Assembly (NCBI RefSeq): GCF_028769735.1
Contig: NC_088178.1
Location: 930,001-994,000, forward strand
From: Zonotrichia leucophrys gambelii
Lineage: Eukaryota > Chordata > Aves > Passeriformes > Passerellidae
Length of the DNA stretch: 64,000 bases
Reading direction: 5' to 3'
Shown: positions 10,908 through 24,900 of the stretch, in pieces
Position numbering within the stretch: the first letter of the stretch is position 1
Layout: each line of letters opens with the position of its first letter
The notes under the pieces: generated by a model
Told to the model about the DNA's origin: nothing
What the model saw: only the letters and a program-made list of their open reading frames with translations
The model's database searches: none
Program-made: the position numbers and the translations under genes

Positions 10908-12850
10908 CTCAGTGTTCATTTAGTCATAAAATTTAACATTTCTGCACGGGCACACATGCCCAGCCTTCACTTTAATTATAAAATTTAACATTTCTGCATT
11001 GGACCATGCCCAGTGTTCACTTTAATCATAAAGATTTCACATTTCTGCATGGACCTGCCTAGTGTTCACTTTAATTATAAAATTTAACATTTCTGCACAG
11101 GGACCATGCTTAGTGTTCACTTTAATTATAAAATTTAACATTTCTGCATGGGCACACATGATCAGTGTTCACTTTAATCATAAAGATTTCACATTTCTGC
11201 ATGGGCACACATGCTCAGCCTTCACTTTAATGATAAAATTTAACATTTCTGCATGGGGACCATGCCCAGTGTTCACTTTAATGATAAAATTTAACATTTC
11301 TGTATGGGCACACATGCTCAGCCTTCACTTTAGTAAAGTTAACATTTCTGCACGAGCACACATGCTCAGTGTTCACTTTAGTAAAGTTTTAGCATTTCTG
11401 CACGGGCATACATGCTCAGCTTTCACTTTAATGATAAAATTTAACATTTCTGCACTGCTCAGCCTTCACTTTAGTAATAAAGATTCACATTTCTGCAGGA
11501 CCATGCTCAGTGTCACTTTAATGATAAAATTTAACATTTCTGCACGGGGACCATGCTCAGTGTTCACTTTAATAATAAAATTTAACATTTCTGCACTGCT
11601 TAGCCTTCACTTTAGTAATAAAGACTTCACATTTCTGCACGGGCACACATGCTCAGCCTTCACTTTAATTATAAAATTTAACATTTCTGCATGGGCACCA
11701 TGCCCAGTGTTCACTTTAATAATAAAATTTAACATTTCTGCACGGGCACACATGCCCAGTGTTCACTTTATTATTAAAAATTTCACATTTCTGCATGGGC
11801 ACCTTGCTCAGTGTTCACTTTAATGATAAAATTTAACATTTCTGCATGGGGACCATGCCCAGTGTTCACTTTAATCATAAAGATTTCACATTTCTGTACG
11901 GAGACCATGCTCAGCCTTCACTTTAATGATAAAATTTAACATTTCTGTATGGGCACACATGCTCAGCCTTCACTTTAATCATAAAGATTTCACATTTCTG
12001 CATGGGCACACATGCTCAGTGTTCACTTTAATGATAAAATTTAACATTTCTGCATGGGGACCATGCTCAGTGTTCACTTTAATGATAAAATTTAGCATTT
12101 CTGCACGGGCACACATGCTCAGTGTTCACTTTGCTATTAAAGTTTTAACATTTGTGCATGGGCACGCATGCTCAGTGTTCACTTTATTAATAAACATTTC
12201 ATATTTCTGCACAGGCACAGATGCTCAGCCTTCTTTTTAGTAAAGTTTTAACATTTGTGCATGGCCACACATGCTCAGCTTTCACTTTAATAATAAAAAT
12301 TTCACATTTCTGCACGGGCACAGATGCTCAGTGTTCACTTTAGTAAAGTTTTAGCATTTCTGCATGGGGACCATGCTCAGTGTTCACTTTAATAATAAAA
12401 TTTAACATTTCTGCACTGCTCAGCCTTCACTTTAGTAATAAAGATTTCACATTTCTGCACGGGAGCCATGCTCAGTGTTCACTTTAATGATAAAATTTAA
12501 CATTTCTGCATGGGCACATGTGCTCAGTGTTCACTTTAATAATAAAATTTAACATTTCTGCACTGCTTAGCCTTCACTTTAGTAATAAAGACTTCACATT
12601 TCTGTACGGAGACCAGGCTCAGTGTTCACTTTAATGATAAAATTTAACATTTCTGTATGGGCACACATGCTCAGCCTTCACTTTAGTAGTAAAATTTAAC
12701 ATTTCTGCACGGGCACGCATGCTCAGTGTTCACTTTAATGATAAAATTTAACATTTCTGCATGGGCACCATGCTCAGTGTTCACTTTAATGATAAAATTT
12801 AGCATTTCTGCACGGGCACACATGCTCAGCGTTCACTTTAATAAAGATTT
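10908..12850. repeat. NOTCH2: Minisatellite of ~51-bp units in intron 1
   Basis: About 38 tandem units of 43-53 bp (usually 51-52). The shared core is TTCACTTTAAT-N-ATAAA, then ACATTTCTGCA, then a variable GGGCACACATGCTCAG segment. Three classes interleave: A with ATAAAATTTAACATTTC, B with ATAAAGATTTCACATTTC, and a shorter C with TTTAGTAAAGTTTTAGC. Several short A units end directly in CTGCACTGCTCAGCC. The 253-codon open frame at 11062-11823 is an artefact of the repeat; its unit length is not a steady multiple of 3 and it matches no protein family. Confidence 0.95.
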
Positions 12851-15800
12851 GGTGCTGCAGAATGACGGAACACTTGGGAGAAGAGGCGAGCATGGCTCCC
12901 GCCTGCCAGATTGCCATGGAAACACCAATACCTCTTCAGCTCTTTAATTGCCTTCCCTACATTTTTTTTGTTGAAAACTTTTTTTTTTTTTTTTTTTTTC
13001 CCTCCTAACTAAGTGCTTTATGTTGCAGTTCTGGATTTTAGGCATTTTGGCTTTGTTTGGAAAACTGCAAATGGGGGAAGGCAGAGGACAGTAGGGGAGA
13101 TGGAGAGCACGGTGACTGACAGTCTTTCAAACTGTGCTCCAAGTTCATCCTAAATTCAGTTTCTGTTACAATGGGAGTTTTTATCTATAGTTTTTCAGCA
13201 GCAGCAGTGTCACATGAACTGTAGCTGCATCTGATATACGTATCAGTGTTCCTGCAGCTTCCTGGGCCTGAGACCCCAAGGATGAAAGAATTCAACCATA
13301 CCTGTGAATCTACAGAATGGTTCCCAGCTCTGTTCTTAGGAGGGTTAGTTAGTAGCTTTTGCTGGAGTTTGGAAAAGAGATTTGAACCAGATGATGGCAG
13401 GGCATGAGGTTCTGCATGTCCAAGAGCTTTGTGTAGTCAGATTGGCTCTTGGCATCCTCAAATTAAAAAAACAACCAAACCAAAACCGATTAATTTCTTC
13501 ATGTTTACAGGCTTGTTCTTCTGAAATTCACTTAAATGTGTTTCTTTTCAGAATTTTTTGCACTTGTCTCGAGTGTTAGTGAAGGAAACCGGTTTAGATA
13601 TTAAATTTTTCTCTCCCAAAAGGTGTCAGGTGTTGGTTGAGTGCCTTCACACTTCTCTGAGCTCTGCTTTGCTTCTCAGTTGATGAGTCTTGCATTATCC
13701 AATTGATTTCAGGCTTTTGTGTGTAAAAACAGGGAGATGTCTTAATCTGATTAAAGCAATTCACTTTGCAGACTGTTTCCATGCCCTGTAGACAAGCTTT
13801 GTCTTTAACTACTACCCTCAGTGTGTGAAGTGCTAACTGGTCAGCTTGTTTAAATTCCCCAAATGTTAATGGTTTCTAAATCTGAGCTGGGCATGAGGCT
13901 TTGCTGCTTTTTCACAGGGAAGATTTTTACCAGTTTGCTTCCTTCCCCCTGCATGTGCCTGCCATAGGAAAAAAAGAAAAAGCTATTTTCCTATTTTCAG
14001 CTAGCTGGTATTTACTAGTGGTTTCTTCCCTGCTATACAATCTCACTGGAGCTGTAATCTCTTGAGGTTAGTGAGCAGCGTAATTAGTCCTTTGTGGTTT
14101 TCCTCCAAAATTTGGTTATCTTTGGGTATTCTCCCCATATGCACGGTGCTGCTTACTCCTTACCAGCCCTTCCCAGCAGTTGTGTGCTGTGCTGCTGTGG
14201 AATTTTGTCCCTTTCTGCTCAGGGAGGACCATCCTGCAGAACGTACCTCGTGTTTCAGCATTAACCGCGTTCTTCACGCTCTGTTTTTCCTGAAGGGAGC
14301 CAGCAGCTGTCTTTCCCTCCCCTGGAATTTGAGACCCCCTTGGTTTGTTGTGTGGCTGGTGCTGATGGCCGTGCTCCTCTGAGCTGATCCACCTCTGTGG
14401 AGCAGCCCTGAGCTGGGATTTTCCATGCCTCGTCTTGTGTTGCTGTTGTTCGAGGGCTCCAAATCCTTTTTCCTCCTCTCCCTTCACACACAATGGGTAG
14501 CACAGCCTGATTCTCGTGAATCTCAGTCGAGACAGAAAGTTCACTGCCTGCATAAAGGTTGTAGGAACCTATTTTGAACTTTACTTTCTGTCTAGTCTTA
14601 AATGTGTTTTTAGCTTGACTTTTTTTCCTACGTTCAAGTAGGTTGTTTTCCACCCACTCCCACAAGAAAGCTTTTGAACCTATGGGCAAGCTTTAACCAT
14701 GTGGGACAAAGGTCTGGGCTCTGATTCTGAGTTTCTATGAACATAATGAAGCATTTATGGGCAGAAGGAGGAGAGAGGCACATGCAGTGTCCTCCCTGGA
14801 GAAAGCTGTACCAGCAGCTCAGCTGTGTGCTCTGCCAGGACATCACTCTCCCCTTACTTTAAATAAAACCTTTGGCCAGAGCCTGCACCTCCTGAAATGC
14901 AGGATAATCAACCACAGAGCTACAGGAAATCAGCTTTATAATGTCTTTCTCACAGCATTAATTGTTTTGGTATTTTTCAAATCTATTTCTGTTTGACTTT
15001 CTCTGAACTTGTGGGCAAGGAGTTTATTGGCATTACTTTCCTTTGGGTAGTTAGAACAAAGCCCTTTCAGACTTGCTCTGGTTATGGCTCGAGTTCCCTA
15101 TAGCAAAGTTCTCTCAAAAGCTGAACTCTGACACAGCTTCTGATCTTAATCCTGCGCTATTTCTTTTAAATTTATAGCCCAGAAAATATTTGAATTTATA
15201 GTCGGCAGATGACGTGTGGAAACCAAATCACAACATCCAGAAAATCTTGGCGTCGTAAAGAACACTGAGGCAGAAACAAAACTCTTCTTTCCCCCCTAGA
15301 TTTTAACTGTCTCTTTAGCCAAAAAGAAAAATTAAATCTAGTCATAATTGTGCCCCAGTTGTGGCTTCAGATTTGGATGTCGAAAATTCCAGCGTTCCCT
15401 ACAGCGTGTATTGTGCTCGTTTTACAGCAGTGGTTATCTGCTTGTGGAAAATGGTCTTGGTGGGATGTGAAATGCCAGGTTAGGGTTTGCATCTCAGTGC
15501 AGGCAAGGGTTGGTGTGGACTCCAGGCTGGGTCTGTTCATCTTTCCAGCACTCAGGAGCCCTTTCCTGAGAATCCTTCAGCCTTGGCTGCAGTGACTGCT
15601 GGAAATTGGGTGCTCCTTTCTGGCATGGCCTGCCCTCTCCAGGAGAAACCAGTCTTTTCAAATTATTATTATTATTATTATTATTTCAAATATTGTCTTC
15701 CCAATATCCCTGTGATGTGCCTAAAATTCACGAGGCTAACCTACCTTCTGGCAGGCCAGAAAACCACCAACAAGCCAGCGTTTCTGTTTGTGTTAAACAC

Positions 15801-18800
15801 AGAAGAAAACTGTCAAAAGCAGCTGTCAGAGCCTTGACAATGTGCTGATGCTGTCTATATATGGCTTCTAGAAAAGTGGCTTTATCTTTTCGAGGCAAGG
15901 CTGCCTTCTCTCATGCTGTACACACCAGAGTATTCCCAGCTCACACAGTGCTTGCAGCAAAACAAGCTTTTTGTGCTGGCTGAGGTAGGAGGTAGTTTCT
16001 GGCACTTTCCACTCTTGATCTCAACATGGTAGAGTAGCAGAGAAGTAGCTTTTGAAGTGATTTGTGTTGAAATGCCTTGGTTTTGCATGTGTTGTGAAAT
16101 TTTTATGAAAGATATAGTGAAATACAGGAAGGCAGTGCTTTGTGCACAGAAATGCTAATTTTACTGTGAGAACTGTAGTCTTCTATTTCCCTTGTGATTT
16201 CTTTTTTTTTCCAAGAGAAGTCACATGACTCTATACTTATTTTAATATAGAATATGGCTACATTTACATTCATTTCAGTTGTAGTTGCATTTCAAAGCAC
16301 GTCTATTCAGTCTAAAGCTGAAAAAGTACGAAGTATTTTTGTGTTTGTTTTCTTAGCTTCTTTCACTTCTGAATTACTATAGAGAAAATATATCCCATTG
16401 TCTCAGTGAAAGAACTCTAAAGGCTGGTAGTAGTTTTATAACCTGCTAAACAGCAGTTCAAGGTGGGAATAATTTGTCAAAAACCCCAGGAAAATTAATC
16501 ATTACTTTGCCAAAGCCTCTCTGCTGTGTCTGTATTTGCCTCTAGCAAACCAAGTTGGAATCCTTGGTTGGGATCCTCCTTGCTGTGACCCCTCCAGGCT
16601 CCTGTTCCCCTCTGTGTGCCTGTGCTGGGAGGTGTTTTTGGCCAAGTGCTGGTTAAGCTTTTACCATGTGGGTTACAAAATCAACTGGCCGCTCAGTTCT
16701 CACTGGGGACGCGGGCACTCGACGAGATTACAAAATTGTGTTTGAAAGCGCGAGCACAAAAGAAATAATCCTCTGAGTATTTGCTTCACTGGCTCGATTG
16801 GTGCGAGAAGAATGGAAATTCAAGGTGCTGGGGTGGGAATCCCAAGGCTGGTTCCCCTCCTGGCTCTCTGCAGGGTGGCACAGCTCGCTTTAACCCACGC
16901 TGGGGAGCCCTGGGTGGGTGGTGGGAATCCCTGAATCCCAGCACTTTCCTTTGGCCACAGAGCATTTTCTCTTGGACACGGTGCAACCCAGCCCTGCTAA
17001 CTGGAGCCAATCTTTGCTGTGAGCACAAGCTGCTGCCGTGGTAGACAGCAGCAGATGAGGTTTGGAGTCAGAGCCGGTTAAATGGGACAGAAATGGTCAG
17101 ACAGGTGCAAGTGAGCCCTGCCTGCTGTGGGGAATGCCGTGCACAATCCCTGGCACTGTTTCTGTCGCTTGGTAACCCTGACCTGGGGGTTATCTCAGAG
17201 GGGCTCAGAGTGGAATTTTGTTCATTTCCTGAGAGCTCTGCAGAAGCAGCGCCATCCAAGTGCCCCTTTTTCAGAAATTGAGTTAACAGCAGCGAGCATG
17301 CTTGTGTTGTGGGAAACACTGATACTCTTCCCGGGGATCTGGGTTGAATTTAGCTGTATTCTCTGTAGGGATTGCAAGTGAAACGTTCCTATAGTGCCTC
17401 GTAGTGCGTGTGACCTGGTTATGTGCTCAGGGTTATTGAGAAATAACACTTCAAGCCCTGGACTGCAGAAGCAGAGTCTGTTCCAAGCTGTCCAGTTGCT
17501 GGACTGAATTTGCTGGGGTTGCAGGGAGAGCTTAGTGGGGCTGCTGTGTTAACTCTTCCCAGCCCCATTCCTTGGTCACCAGCACATCAACCTCAGGGGT
17601 GGTTTGCACCAGTTCTCCCTGATGCCCCTTGCTGAGTTTGTATTGAAAATTTAGTACCACTTGAGGAGAGGAAAACCATCTTTATTTCAAAAAAAGGAGG
17701 GGAGGCAGTCAGGTCTCCAACAGCTGGCTGACAAGTGGGCAGTTTGAGTGGTTGGATGTTATTGATGTCTTTTGGTGCCTTTAATTAAGCTAAATGGTTT
17801 CCCAAATGCAATAAGGTTGTGGAAAGGGGGTCCCTAAAGGCATGGAAGGGTGTGAGGTTGGGGCCAGGAGACAGAACTGGAGGCTGGGAAGAGCTTGTGA
17901 TTTCTGGTCTGTGGATAAGCTCAGCACAGGACCCAGCTGACGTGGTTCTGAGAGCTTTATCTGGTAGTTTGGTGCTATTCAAATGGCAGGCTGTGGTCTG
18001 GGTGGAACGGCTCGATTTTTGTGGTTCCAAAAGAGTTCCCATCCTTCTGGTCACGTTGGAGTGCTGCTTCAGGTCCCTGTGAAGGGAAGAGCACCTGCCA
18101 GAGCTGGAGGTTCCATCAGGACAGACCTCACTAGAGCTTCCTGTAGACTTGGGTACAAACTGGCTGGCCCTGAGCTGTGTCATGCACAATGCCTTTTTAA
18201 AAACACAGCAGCAAAAACGTCAGGTGTGAGTTACAGAGCATCTCCTTAGAAATACCAAAAACTCTCTGCTGAAAGCTGTCAGCTGCTCTGGTGGTTTCCA
18301 TTTATTTGCCAACACGATCCTGCCTGAAGGCAGAGGGCCACAGCAGTACCCGTTGCAGCAAATTCTGGGTTGCTGGTGATAATCAGCAGGTCAGCTCATG
18401 AGGGACAGATGCCCCTGTTTCAGTGCCAGGTACCCCTAGAGACAATAAAAAAGAAGAAAAGAATTTGAGACAAAGTATTCCAGAAGAGGGCTTAGGAGTA
18501 GCTGCTTTGTATTTCAGTCCAGAATTTTGATCAGAAAGTGGTAACTGAGGACACTTAACCCAGAGTATGCAGGTGCCAACATGAGTGTCTTTGGAGCTTG
18601 CTGAAATTGCTGCTCACTTTGCTTTGAAAACCCACCTTCAAGAAATTCTGGAAAGATTTGGTTGCCTGATGAGCAAATCTGTGTTTGATTCTTTTTTCAG
18701 TCTGGCTCTTTTGATGCTGCCAGAGATGAAATTCAGCCATGTGATAGTGTCTTTGTTTTTGTTCCAGTCCTATAAAGTTTTCACTCCCCTGAGTACGCTA

Positions 18801-18868
18801 ATGAAGCTTTGGCCTGACATGTATTGTAGCTATGGGTTTGATGGTTGTTTTCTTTTCTTTTCTTTCAG
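12851..18868 (+). other. NOTCH2: NOTCH2 intron 1, second part
   Basis: Unremarkable intron: a poly-T run at about 12980-13000, a T-rich run near 16201, and an (ATT)n microsatellite at 15661-15686. TGTGGGAA at 17309-17316 fits the RBPJ core but is isolated. The intron ends in a pyrimidine-rich tract before exon 2. Confidence 0.7.
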
Positions 18869-18950
18869 CTCTGCAGTGTATGGATGACTCCAAGCCATGT
18901 GTTAATGAGGGAAAGTGCATTCCATATCAAAATGGTACAGGATATTGCAA
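18869..18950 (+). CDS. NOTCH2: NOTCH2 exon 2: first half of EGF1
   Basis: The acceptor TTTCTTTCAG precedes CT, which completes the split Ala codon of exon 1. The exon then reads [16 protein letters not shown] and ends in NGTGYCK, with the donor AA|GTAAGT (phase 2). It carries the first four cysteines of EGF1 and an N-glycosylation sequon, NGT, in a conserved position. The 82-nt length and the CVNEG and NGTGYC motifs are NOTCH2-like. Third positions are mixed, unlike the GC-saturated exons 3-6. It is an isolated exon between 11.1-kb and 9.5-kb introns. Confidence 0.96.
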
Positions 18951-21900
18951 GTAAGTTGGTTTCATTTCTAATCAATTTAATTACCCATTTTCTTTCCTTC
19001 AGGATCTTAGCTAGAAAGGAAATGTGATTTTTTGAGATTTTTCTTAAAGGGGTTCTTTCAGCATAACAGTTTTAGCACAGTTGGTGTTTCTTTATAATGG
19101 ATTAATTCTTGTGTGCTAGCTTTTTGTAATGTAGGAGATCTGGGATTCTTGTTCAGGATTTGGGTTTGGATTTTGTCAGTTGGATTTCTTTGCACCAGGT
19201 TGGGAACTGAGGCCAAACCCATCGTAGAGGTAAACTCTGTACCTTGTTTCCAGACCCACAAGCTAAGTTGAAACTTGCTCTCCATCTTAATAGCTCACTT
19301 TACTTCATAGAGCTCCAGCCTCAATTTAAATATTTTTGAGGTTTTTCAGAGCTATTCTCCACTCTGAAGTGTGCCAATTCCCTTCTACTGCTTGAGAGCA
19401 AGTAATACATGTGAGTTGCTAAAACACACTAACAACCACCCCCCAACCAAATATCCACATTTGTTTGCATCTTGTAAATTGATTTTGGTAAATGCTGACA
19501 CCCATCTTCACTTTGTTGCTGCATGGGAAGCTCATCAGCAGGAGCTCTGGCAGGGTGTGTGTTATCTGGAAAACATCACGTCTATTTAAATGCAGTTCAC
19601 CTTTCAAACTGCAGTACTGAGATTTTTTTTTTTTAATAAAGTGCTGTTTTGCCAAAAAAAAAAAAAAGAATCCTCTTTGTTTGGTTGGGTTAATTTACTA
19701 CGTCTGCAGTAACCAGATTATTTTCTAGAGCTTGTTTACTTCATCAGTTCAAGTTGTGTCATTTTCTAGCATGCTAAGGCATTATCTTAGTGCCAGCATT
19801 CTTGAAATATTAGTGAATTTTCTCCTGTTGATTTGGCTTGGCTAACACAGAGTTATGCTCCTCACACTTCTTTACACTTCCATCTCCCCTAACCACAACC
19901 TTTAATTCTCCATTAATGTGGTACACAGAGCTTGATGTACTGAAATTGCACCTGTGACACACAAAGGGGAAATCATAATCTCATTGGAGGCTCTCCTCAG
20001 GTTCAGATCAATACCTGATGTGCAGAAAGGCCACAGAAAAGCAAATATGTAACTTGTTATTCCCTGTAAGTTTCTTCTAAAATTTCTAACTGTTGCTGGT
20101 TCCTATTTCTTTCCTTTCCAGGCTTTTATATTGATGTCAGCTTAAAAGAGAGCAGGGACTTTTCCTGCTTTTCACTTCTATTTTTGAGACTGAAACAAGA
20201 AATAGGTGTCTTCTGTAGGTCTTTCTGGTGTGTCCTTAAGCATGTTAGTCTGGAGCCAAAGTATGTAGGTCACAATAAAGGTAACAAGCAAGACTGCTAT
20301 TGATGTTGGTGCTGCTTTTACCTTCCTCAGGACATTTTCTCCAGCTTGCATGTTCCTCTTAGCCGTGTCTTAGCAATTGTTTTTTACAGCCTCTGTTGGT
20401 TCATCTGATTAACTCTGCGCTGTTTGTGGTGCAGTCCAGATCTTGACGCATTTCCCTCATTACAATGGCAGCTTTGACCAGTGTTACATTTTTTTTTTTA
20501 GCACACATTTACAATAATAATCATGCCTTCCTCCTTGTTGTGCAAAGTGTTCTTGCTGATTTAAACCTACCCCTCCTTCAAGAAACAGCTCAGCTCCTTT
20601 GCAGGTGCTGTATTAACTGGAAAGGCTAACAAAGAGCTGTATACAGAGATTACTAAGTGCCTTTTAGTTCTGGCTCAAGAACACATTTTTGCAGAAAGGA
20701 AGGAACAAAGTAGCAAAACCCACCTCAATTGTGGAGCTTCTACCTTCAGCAAGCTGATTCTTAGCATCCTGTTTTGGTTTTGACTTTTTTTTTTCTTTCC
20801 TGCACTATGAGGAACTCTGAATAGGGGAACTTTCTCTCCGGTTTAGTAACCTAAATGACTTTCTGAATTTTTGATGGTTGTGAGAGTAAAAATGTTTTGC
20901 TCAGGAAAGTGAATTTATTACTAAAGCAAGTGGCTTGGCTTCTAAGCCTGCAGGATCTCTCAATGATTAGCAGCATCTCCACCCCTTCCACTTCTTGAAG
21001 TTATCTGCAGTACTTCCTTTGCTGGGCAATAAGTTATTATAGCTGGCTCTCTTCCTCTTTCTGTGTCTCCCCTTGGCTGAGCTGTTTGTTGTAGTGTGTG
21101 GTCAGGCCATCCCGTCAGTCTTGCTGTCTCCTAGGTGAGCTGCTGAGGGAGAGCCTGCCTCAGCAATAACCAAATGCGATAAGATATGAGTAAGCACTGA
21201 TAACAAAACACCTAGTCTGGGTATTTGCCCAGCAGTGGATGGCAGCATGCTGCTGAAGCAGCTTCCTTTGAACACCCTGTAGCATCTCCTCCATTAAAAA
21301 GGAAAGCTGGTTTTCTGCTGAGAAACCTTCGTGGTGTGTGTCTGGCATCTGTTATGGGAACAGTGAGTGTGACCCCTGTAAGGAAGCTGGGGTTGAGCTT
21401 TATCAGATTGCTGCTGTGAGTGCCCTTTAAGCAGCTCTGTTCCCCTGGTGACGCTGCTGGCCCAGGCTGTCCTTCTGTGGCACTGCTCACAAAGTTACTG
21501 CCCTCCTCTGACCTTGGTTTTATATTTAGAAAATTACACATTCCTGTGTTTGCATCTTCCAGAGACAGGATTTTTTTGGTGTGTGAGAGCTCTTTTCTGC
21601 ACTCATTCAGTGACTCTCATGGCGAGGATGCAGGCTTGATCCACAGAATATCTGTATCTGCAGCAGTACTGGAGGGGACCTTCCAAGCTTTCTTGGTCCT
21701 GCTGTGACAAAAGGCAGGTTCAGTTTGGAGTTTGGCTTTGCTCTGCACTGTCATGGGTGGGGTTTTTTCCCCCCAAAGCCTCTCTAGGCAGCCTTTTACA
21801 CACTGCAGTGTCAAACACGAAGGAACCTTCTTGTATCCTCTGATATCCAAGGAGAAGCGGGGTACCAGTTCCTCGTTGCTCCATGCTGATTGTGACCATC

Positions 21901-24900
21901 ACAGCAAAGCCATTTCTTGTCTCCCTGCTGCTGGGTGACTGGGAAGCAGTGGTGGGAAGAGCCCATGGGCAGAGCTGTGATCTTGCAGCGTTTCTGCAGC
22001 TGCAGCAGGCTGGGGAGGAAGGTGTGGGCACAGGGAGCTGCTTCCAGGACAAGCAGAGCAGAGATTTTGGCATGGCTGTTTTCTGAGCGCGAGGATCTGC
22101 TCCCTGCACGTGGGTGCAGGATGGGGCAGTGCCTCTGCTGGGAATGGGGCAGGGCCCAGGAGCACAGAGTCTCCTGACTGAGATTTCCCCATGTTCCATG
22201 GCTGTGGCCTCTCCCAGCTTCCCACCCAGTGGCAGGGAGCAGGAGCTGTGCCAGGGGAGAAGCAGAAGTGGGGAGGGAGTTGCCATAGGGGTGCTGCAAG
22301 GTTTAGGGCTTTGCTGCTTCTTGTGCTTGGCAGGCTTTGAGGACTGAATTTCTGACCTTAGGACTGTTGCAATTTGTGTATCCAGAAGGGATAGCTGTAC
22401 CTCTGTGAAACCAAGAGCTGCTTTAACACTGAGGGCTTCTGTTACTCCTGATGGTGTAAAACACCTCAGAGCTGTGCTCAGTCAAATGGGGACGTGGAGT
22501 GCCAAAAGAACAGTCTCCTGCAGCACATCCCAAGCTGCCAGGGTTTGCACAGCTTTGTGTGCCCCTGTCTATTCAGTTAGCAGCATTTCTCCCGCTGTGT
22601 GCTGAAGTTTGTGCACCTTTTCCATAGCATGATGCAGTTTCTGTGTAGACTGGCAGCAGGAGGACCTCCAAAAAATGCTAAACTCAAAGCAGCAATGGCA
22701 TGGCAGTAAGGGGCTCCTGTCCTAATTCCAGCTGACAGTAACTTCAACTCCCTTGCAAGGTTTTTGGCCTACCTTTCCTTGAAGATGGACCTTCATAAAT
22801 GAATTTTAACTTGGATTTAAGAGGACTTCTGGGGCTGAAGGCAAGATCCAGGAACACAGAACTGCTTCTGAGACTGCATCTGATATCTGCTTGGGATCTG
22901 TCTCCAGAGACTAATCACTTCTAGGCTAGTGAATGGGGAATACCCATAGGAGACCTTGTAGCAGGATGAGGTCTGAGAGTTTTCCAGAAGAGGCTAAATG
23001 CAGAAGTTGAGAAGTTGTCCCTTTCTGAGAATGGTCTGCCCTTTTCTGTTTCCTTCTGTCTCCTTTCAGAAGTTAAAGGAGACCCTTGAGACTAGAGCAG
23101 AGGAAAAAGGGGAGAGTACAGCACAGCTAGCTAAGATTCTGGGAACAGAGCAGTGATTTTCAGTCACGGTTTTTTATTGTGAGTTACCTGTGCCCACCAA
23201 AAGCTCTTCAGAGCTCTGATGGATGGAAAAAGCTGAATGTGTTCAGAGTGTGGCTGCTGCACTGTGGAGTGGCTCTGTGCAGGGGCACTTTGTGGGCTGG
23301 GAACAATGGCTGAGTGCTGCTGTAAAGGCAGGCAGGGCAGGGAGGCCGTCCCATCCCAGCGCTCGCACTCAGGGTATGACGCACAAACGCCTTGAGACAT
23401 GGGAAGGAGCGTTTGTAAAGCGAACCAGAGAATCCTGTTCTGCCTCCTGAGGGGAGGTGTAGGTGTGGGAGTCAGAGCCCGGGAGCCACAGGGAAGTCTG
23501 GTTAAGATCTGTAACAGAATAGCCGGGACCCTTCTCGCCTCAGCCATCAGAGGGAATTTTTCAGCCTCTTCGATGAAGCATCTTCCAATCAAAGAGGAGG
23601 AGAGTTGGGGTGGAGGGGGAGAGGCAGGGCTACGAGGAAATGCTTCCCTTTGCCTGTTAAATTAAAACCATCTGCTTTCTTCTGTGCATCTCCAGATGAT
23701 ATCATGGGCCTGAGTAGAAAACTCCCATGAAAATCAAACATCTGGAAGTCTGGTTAGAATTGTCTATAAGGTGCATTTGAAGAGGCTGTCTCATGAATGT
23801 GCCCAGGCAGACACAGTACAGCAGATGAGGGAGTTTTTCCAACAGACCAGACATATTTTCCACAAGTCTATTGGAAGCAGGAGAGAGCTAAGATTTGGAA
23901 GGTAACTTTGGTGTAGTTCTGTGGCAGAAGAACCAAAAGCACGGCTTTTGTGGGTCTTCTGCTCTGATTTGCAGCGTTAGGTTGTTAGAGCGAATGCAGC
24001 TCTCTGGGTTTGTGGATACTTCAGATTTGGATAAATACCTTTGTTTTGTTTCTGCGTCTCTTGTTTAGCTCCATGAGAGCCTGAGCTAAGGCAAATGCAG
24101 GCTGGAGCTGAAAGGGAGGAGGGGAAAAAAAAAAAAGGCTGAGCTCTAAAGTATTTGTGCTGGAAAGTAGCCCAGAGAGAGTAAAGGAGAAGCTTTAATT
24201 AGAAGCAGCTGCATAGCTGATGCAGCCCACAGGACATTTTCCCATTTCAACCTCTCTCTAGCTTTCAGAAATCATGATTTGAATTAAGCTGTATGTGAAA
24301 TTTGTTCTTAAAAGATTAAATTCCTGTTGAAGTAGGCTGAGAGACCTCATGTGCTTCCAGAAAGTGCCAGAACAAACTTCATCTTCCTGTTTCTTTTTCT
24401 GAGTGTTAAATGGAAAACTGAGGAGAAACAGTGGCTTTTATTTGGAAAAGATTTGGTTTCCTGTTCTGATCATGTCATTTGGAGCTGACACAAGCTGCTA
24501 CAATTTTAAGCTGCTCTGTAGACAAGTGGGGTTTTTTTTCCTCTCTTAAGAGAACTTGAAAGAGTAGGTTGGGATGAGAGCAGAGCAGGGGTGGTGGGAA
24601 GCTGGAGCTGCTGTTGGGTTTAATCATATCCTATAAAAAAGTCTGGACTTAGACTGCATGTTTTCAGTGTTTGCCTCTGTTCTTAGAGAAATTGTGTGGT
24701 GCCCAACATGAATCAGGAGCAAATATTTGCAGTTTTGTCTACACCAGCATTTAGAGCTAAATTACTAGTATTTGTGCCTAGAAATGTTTTTGACAGGAGA
24801 CGTGGTTGAAAGTCTGGACTGTAGGTTTTTTGTTCTTTAACATTCAAAAAGGATTGCACTGAATTGCTGGAGGGCAAAGTTGCATCACTCTGTGACCAGG

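Noticed and set aside
11062..11823. 253-codon open frame in the intron 1 array
   Set aside because: Produced by the ~51-bp repeat; similar peptides appear in pieces wherever the frame permits, with no known domain.
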